NCBI RefSeq assembly: GCF_000716335.1
Contig: NZ_KL591023.1
Coordinates: 67,747 to 123,016 of the forward strand
Source: Streptomyces sp. NRRL S-118
GTDB lineage: Bacteria; Actinomycetota; Actinomycetes; Streptomycetales; Streptomycetaceae
DNA length: 55,270 nucleotides
Direction of reading: 5' to 3'
Both the position numbers and the translations under genes were made by a program. Under the pieces are notes generated by a model. It worked only from the letters and a program-made list of their open reading frames with translations, was not told the DNA's origin and did not search any database. Of this stretch, positions 49,861 to 55,270 are shown one piece after another; position 1 is the stretch's first letter; the number at the start of each line of letters is the position of its first letter.

Positions 49861-50293
49861 ACCCGAAACGCACCCCGGTCGGTTCTTCCGACAGCTCCCC
49901 CAGGCGGCGGCCGGTCGCGGGATCGGCCGCCGCGCGCCCCTCCGTGGCCCTGCGGCACGCCGTGTGGGTCCCCGTCGCCGTCTGCGCCGACCACTCCGAC
50001 CGGGCTCTGCGCGTGGTGCGGCTCATCCTCGGCCCCCCGCACTGCACGCGCGCTTCCTGGAGCGCCAGGCGCAGTGGCGCGACGACCTCGCGGCGGAGCT
50101 CGGGCGCCGTCTCGGGCGCGACCCGGGTGCCGACCTGTACCCGCAGATGGCGGCCGGGATGGCGCTCACCGCCTTCGACGCCGTACTGCGGCAGTGGAGC
50201 GACAGTGCCGGCGCCCAGGACCCCGCCGGGCTGACCGACCGGGCCTTCGCCGTCATCGCCTCGGCGCTGGACGCCGTCGACGGCGCATCCTGA
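49861..50293 (+). pseudogene. Decayed TetR-family regulator
   Basis: Pieces of one TetR protein appear in two frames. A frame ending at 50293 gives HARFLERQAQWRDDLAAELGRRLG and VIASALDAVDGAS, an MftR/TetR-type C-terminal domain. The other frame gives ALRHAVWVPVAVCADHSDRALRVVRLILG just before it. They join at a run of six C (50033-50038), where one base seems missing. Upstream, only FFRQLPQ recalls the end of the DNA-binding domain; the rest of it is gone. So the gene is truncated at the 5' side and frameshifted. The C-run could also be a sequencing error, but the missing N-terminus argues for true decay. Confidence 0.75.
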
Positions 50294-50454
50294 AGGACCG
50301 CCATGCGGCCGAAGCCGGTGGGGGCCGCGGTCGGAGCCCGCGCATCGACGCGCAGCACATCGCCGGGCCCGGCCACGTGACGACGCGCCGGGACGCCGAG
50401 CAGGGGTCCATCCGGCGACGGAGGCCGGGCGTGCCGGCCGGTGGACCGCCCAAC

Positions 50455-50489
50455 GGCTGCCGTCCACCCGCAGCGAGCGGACGGCAGCC
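50455..50489 (-). terminator. Hairpin after the lipase-like gene
   Basis: GGCTGCCGTCC (50455-50465) pairs with GGACGGCAGCC (50479-50489), an 11-bp stem. It lies 26 bases beyond the minus-strand stop at 50515. A second palindrome, TGACCCCGCGGGGTCA (50502-50517), includes the stop codon itself. Confidence 0.6.
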
Positions 50490-50514
50490 CCGGCCGGCGG
50501 GTGACCCCGCGGGG

Positions 50515-51720
50515 TCAGTCGGCGAGCCGGTCCATGATCCAGGTGCACAGCTCTGCGGTGATGGCGGTGTGCGCGGTGGTGGTGGAGGAGCAGAGGAACT
50601 CGTCCAGCTCGCTCTCGTCCGGGGCCAGTTCGTCGACGCCCGCGTAGAGGTCGTCCTGCTTGTCGATGTCGCGGATCGCGACCGCGCTGACCGAGGGGAC
50701 GAAGCACACGTCCCCGTGCCGCAGGTCCGCCTCGCCGCCGAACTTCTTCACCGTGTCGGCGAGGATCTTGTAGGTGTGCAGGGTTCCGCCCGGCGCGCCG
50801 TCCAGCTCCGGGAAGCCGCCGGTCGTGATGGTCTTCTCGGCTTTGGGGAGCCTGCGGTTGAGGTAGGCGGCCGTCACGTCGTCGCCCTGCGCCTGGGTGT
50901 AGAAGGTGGTGCCCGGGTAGATCTTGTCGATGCGCAGCGCGACCTCGCCGGCCTTCACCTCCGGCAGGCCGATTCCGTCGCCGCGACCGTTGGCCACACC
51001 GATCATCCTCGGCCTGCGCGGCCACCAGCCGACCTGGCGCAGGGCCTCCAGGAACTCCTCGCGCAGCGGGGAGACGCCGGTCTTGCCGGTGTCCGCGTCG
51101 TAGTGCTGCCACAGCATCTGGCGCGCGGCCGGGCTGTTCATCTGCCGCGCGAAGTTGTTCGGCAGGGGGATGAAGTGGGAGAACGCCTGCACGCCGACCG
51201 GGATGGAAGCGCCGCGGTGCGGGCTGTCGTAGGAGAAGTACAGCTGGGTCTGGTGGTCCATCCGCTGCACCTCCATGCGGGCGAGCGCATAGCGGGTGAC
51301 GATGCCGCCCATGCTGAACCCGCCGACGGCCAGAGGAGCGTCGCCCAGCCGCACGGCGATGGCCCGCATGATGGCGGCCTCGACCGTCCGCGCGTTGTCC
51401 AGGATCGACGCACTGCGCTCGTCGAAGCCGAGGAGGATCACGTCCCTGCCGCGCCGGCGCAGCTCGCTGATGAACGGGAAGCCGCTCTCCAGTCCGTGGT
51501 GGAGCACGTCGAGCTTGCTCCGGCCGAGGTTGAAGCCGTCGGCCATGATCACGGGCCGGACGAGACCGCCGTCGTTGCCCTCGCCGGGGAAGACCCAGGC
51601 GAAGCCGTTCGGCAGGGTCCACTCCTCGTGCTCAGGTACCTCGATCGTCCCGGCGGGTTCGGCGGTCAGCGGACCGCCGAGGGTGAACGAACCGACGTTG
51701 GGCTCGGTCGTCTCGGTCAT
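50515..51720 (-). CDS. Alpha/beta hydrolase, lipase/PGAP1-like
   Basis: 401 residues, no signal peptide. VIMADGFNLGRSKLDVL and GRDVILLGFDERSASILDNARTVEAAIMRAIAVRLGDAPLAVGGFSMGGIVTRYAL hold the nucleophile elbow GFSMGG. FSYDSPHRGASIPVGVQ is the lipase-like segment after it. An Asp and His for the triad are likely near GDD and later, but are not certain. PGAP1/lipase-like architecture points to an esterase acting on a large or lipid substrate. Start: ATG at 51720 with AAGGAG. I do not recognise a named subgroup. No co-directional close neighbour. Confidence 0.75.
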   Translation of the reverse strand: MTETTEPNVGSFTLGGPLTAEPAGTIEVPEHEEWTLPNGFAWVFPGEGNDGGLVRPVIMADGFNLGRSKLDVLHHGLESGFPFISELRRRGRDVILLGFDERSASILDNARTVEAAIMRAIAVRLGDAPLAVGGFSMGGIVTRYALARMEVQRMDHQTQLYFSYDSPHRGASIPVGVQAFSHFIPLPNNFARQMNSPAARQMLWQHYDADTGKTGVSPLREEFLEALRQVGWWPRRPRMIGVANGRGDGIGLPEVKAGEVALRIDKIYPGTTFYTQAQGDDVTAAYLNRRLPKAEKTITTGGFPELDGAPGGTLHTYKILADTVKKFGGEADLRHGDVCFVPSVSAVAIRDIDKQDDLYAGVDELAPDESELDEFLCSSTTTAHTAITAELCTWIMDRLAD

Positions 51721-52057
51721 GGTCGTGCTCCTTGTGCGAGGGGGGTGGGTGGGACGACGACATCATGAAGGGCGATTCGGGCGTTTTGCGCCGATGAGCT
51801 GCCGAGTTCACCACTTCTGATGGAGCGGGGGCAGGAGGCGTTTGATGTGGCCCGGCATGGCCGTTCTCGTCGCTCGCCCGCTCCCTCGCCGCACCCCTTC
51901 CGGGGCCACCGCTCGACGCGTCCGTGTCCCCGCAGTGGACGCGGCGGGTGGCGGGTCCGAGCCGCCCGGAACGGCACTCCGTCCGTCGCGGGTCTTGCGC
52001 GGCCACGGCGGAAGGCCGTCCTCCGGCTGCTCCCGGGAGCCGGCCCGTGATCACCCG
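51721..52057. other. Gap between hydrolase and CobW-like genes, nothing recognised
   Basis: 337 bases with only shadow frames. The left end holds the hydrolase promoter region. If the CobW-like gene once continued, no trace of its missing middle is visible here. Confidence 0.45.
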
Positions 52058-52420
52058 TCAGAGGCGCCGGTCCCCCTCGTGGGCGCACGCCTCGTCCGTA
52101 CCGTGCACGTCCCACGCCGGGAAGGGGTCGTCCCACGGGCCGTGCTCGCCCTCGGCGACCAGGCAGTGCTCCAGCGCCCACTGCAGGGCCCCGGCGCGCA
52201 GCCCCAGGCGCTCCTGGGTCCGGGACAGGGCCGCCTCGCCGCCGCGCACCAGGGCGGCGTCGACGTTGACCTCGCTCATGTCGTTGACGATCACGGCGAC
52301 CTCGAGGCCCTGCCGGTTGTCCAGGACGTGGTTGAGCAGGGTCGTCTTCCCCGCGCCGAGGAAGCCGGAGAGCACCGTGACCGGCGGGCGGGGATCACCG
52401 GTCGCCGTGGCCGTCGTCAT
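52058..52420 (-). CDS. Internally deleted CobW/COG0523-type metallochaperone GTPase
   Basis: Only 120 residues, against about 380-400 in the family. Residues 1-72 are a normal start: [22 protein letters not shown] (Walker A, about 14-35), [32 protein letters not shown] (switch I). Residues 73-120 look like the family's extreme C-terminus ([27 protein letters not shown]). Missing are the CxCC zinc-binding motif, Walker B and the NKxD guanine motif. So about 270 residues appear to be removed in frame, leaving a protein unlikely to bind GTP properly. Start: ATG at 52420. It follows rpmF by 5 bases and shares its Zur site. Confidence 0.8.
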   Translation of the reverse strand: MTTATATGDPRPPVTVLSGFLGAGKTTLLNHVLDNRQGLEVAVIVNDMSEVNVDAALVRGGEAALSRTQERLGLRAGALQWALEHCLVAEGEHGPWDDPFPAWDVHGTDEACAHEGDRRL

Positions 52421-52425
52421 CGCGC

Positions 52426-52596
52426 TCAGTCCTCCGGGTGGATCAGGCCGCGCTCGTAGGCCTTCACCAGACGCTGCGGCACCTGGTACACGGAGCCGTC
52501 GACCGTGACGGGGACGAGCCGGGGCGTGGACGCCTTCCACTGCGCACGCCGGTGGCGGGTGTTGGAGCGGGACATCTTGCGCTTGGGCACGGCCAT
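52426..52596 (-). CDS. rpmF: 50S ribosomal protein L32, zinc-independent form
   Basis: 56 residues starting [20 protein letters not shown], the L32 signature, and ending in [12 protein letters not shown]. There is no Cys, so this is the zinc-free (C-minus) paralogue that replaces the zinc-ribbon form under zinc starvation. It is too short for the usual ORF cut-off. Start: ATG at 52596 with GGAGGTCC upstream. A Zur-like box lies 45 bases before the start. The CobW-type gene follows within a few bases, as expected for a zinc-starvation operon. Confidence 0.92.
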   Translation of the reverse strand: MAVPKRKMSRSNTRHRRAQWKASTPRLVPVTVDGSVYQVPQRLVKAYERGLIHPED

Positions 52597-52640
52597 GACT
52601 GCGGGACCTCCATCGTCGGTACGGTGGCGGTCACGCTACA

Positions 52641-52661
52641 TGAATATGATTCCCATTAACA
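52641..52661 (-). promoter_or_regulatory. Zur-box-like site upstream of rpmF
   Basis: Read on the minus strand it contains AATGGGAATCATATTCA, close to the Streptomyces Zur box (TGAAAATGATTTTCA-like). It lies 45 bases upstream of rpmF, and overlaps the last bases of the PadR-family gene. With zinc bound, Zur should repress rpmF and the CobW-type gene. Confidence 0.75.
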
Positions 52662-53210
52662 ATCTGCTGAGTGCCGGCCCGTCCTGTCGAGCGCGGCCAG
52701 CGCCTCCGTCAGCCATGCCGTCCAGAAGCGCTCCAGCTCGATCCCGCCCCGCAGCACGAGATGGCGCAGCCGGTCGGCCTCGGCGTTCCGCTCCGGCGGG
52801 AACTGCCGCTGTTCCATCCCCAGGTAATCCGCCAACTGCGCCTCGTGCAGCGCGAGATGGCGGCGCAGCTCCGCCTCCAGTCCCTCCGTGCCCACCACCG
52901 CGGCCGCCCGCAGCCGCAGCAGCAGGGCGTCCCGGATGGGCTTGGGATCCTCGCTCCTGCGCACCCACTCCGCCAGCTCGGCGCGGCCGGCGGGCAGCAC
53001 CTCGTACTCCTTCTTCTGGCCCCGGGCCGGTGCCCGGGAGGGCAGGGCACGGATGTGCCCCGCCTGCTCCAGCTTTCCCAGCTCGCGGTAGATCTGCTGG
53101 TGGGTGGCCGACCAGAAGTACCCGATGGACCGGTCGAAGCGGCGCGTCAGCTCCAGCCCCGAGGACGGCTTTTCGAGCAGAGCGGTGAGGATCGCGTGCG
53201 GGAGTGACAT
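52656..53210 (-). CDS. PadR-family transcriptional regulator
   Basis: 184 residues. The winged helix is at the N-terminus (HAILTALLEKPSSGLELTRRFDRSIGYFWSATHQQIYRELGKLEQAGHIRAL, about 5-57), then a Vir/AphA-like helical dimerisation domain (about 85-180) with long amphipathic helices. Ligand unknown; PadR proteins often sense phenolics or drugs. Start: ATG at 53210. Its TAA stop is inside the Zur-like site, so transcription running on from this gene would cross that site. The fadH gene lies upstream on the same strand, 23 bases away, so the two could be co-transcribed. Confidence 0.88.
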   Translation of the reverse strand: MSLPHAILTALLEKPSSGLELTRRFDRSIGYFWSATHQQIYRELGKLEQAGHIRALPSRAPARGQKKEYEVLPAGRAELAEWVRRSEDPKPIRDALLLRLRAAAVVGTEGLEAELRRHLALHEAQLADYLGMEQRQFPPERNAEADRLRHLVLRGGIELERFWTAWLTEALAALDRTGRHSADC

Positions 53211-53233
53211 GACCGCATCCTAGGTACGGAGCG

Positions 53234-55270
<2,037 letters not shown>

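Overview
The window is about 55 kb of very GC-rich DNA (G or C at almost every third codon position), with GTG starts, GGAGG-type ribosome binding sites and many genes overlapping by 4 bases (ATGA or GTGA). This, together with an NmtR-type sensor, a zinc-independent L32 under a Zur-like site and a PaaX-type regulator, points to a Streptomyces or close relative. I saw no rRNA, tRNA, transposase, integrase, phage gene or CRISPR array. It reads as chromosomal accessory metabolism.

Layout. 0.4-8 kb: a polyol or sugar catabolic locus with an RbtT/DalT-like permease, a DeoR-family regulator and a four-gene coupled operon (EryA/xylulokinase-like FGGY kinase, D-ribulokinase-like FGGY kinase, histidine phosphatase, 2-hydroxyacid dehydrogenase). 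8-18 kb: an SDR, a sugar-porter MFS protein, two small proteins with an Orn/Lys/Arg decarboxylase, an M20 amidohydrolase, a spore-photoproduct-lyase-like radical SAM protein, a FUSC-type membrane protein and a second SDR. 18-22 kb: catalase and a coupled nucleotidyltransferase/BON/metallophosphoesterase operon. 22-27.8 kb: two GNAT proteins, a DUF6629-like membrane protein, two regulators and an anchored alpha/beta hydrolase. 27.8-30.2 kb: a complete polar amino acid ABC importer.

30.6-36.8 kb is rich in NAD- and nucleotide-related genes: a DUF4345-like membrane protein that appears to have lost its stop codon, a divergent NAD-kinase-like protein coupled to a soluble SPFH protein, a cold-shock-domain protein divergent from them across two near-identical palindromes, nadE, a NUDIX hydrolase and a family 5 uracil-DNA glycosylase. 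36.7-40.7 kb is a coupled glycerol-type module (FGGY kinase, GlpA-like dehydrogenase with a BFD domain, and an FAD oxidoreductase that seems to lack a segment). 41-47 kb holds a hypothetical protein, an APC permease, a HutC-type GntR regulator, a zinc alcohol dehydrogenase with a DasR-like site upstream, and an FAD monooxygenase.

47.3-49.8 kb is an NmtR/CtpJ-type cobalt/nickel efflux pair around a perfect 16-bp palindrome. It is followed by a decayed TetR gene, a lipase-like hydrolase, a Zur-controlled rpmF with an internally deleted CobW gene, a PadR regulator, and fadH running off the right edge.

The best candidates for new biology are the two-kinase/phosphatase/dehydrogenase operon and the SPFH plus NAD-kinase-like pair with its twin operators. 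Several broken or shortened genes (TetR, CobW, DUF4345, FAD oxidoreductase) could be strain-specific decay or assembly errors. Functions come from remembered family motifs read by eye; no database search was run.
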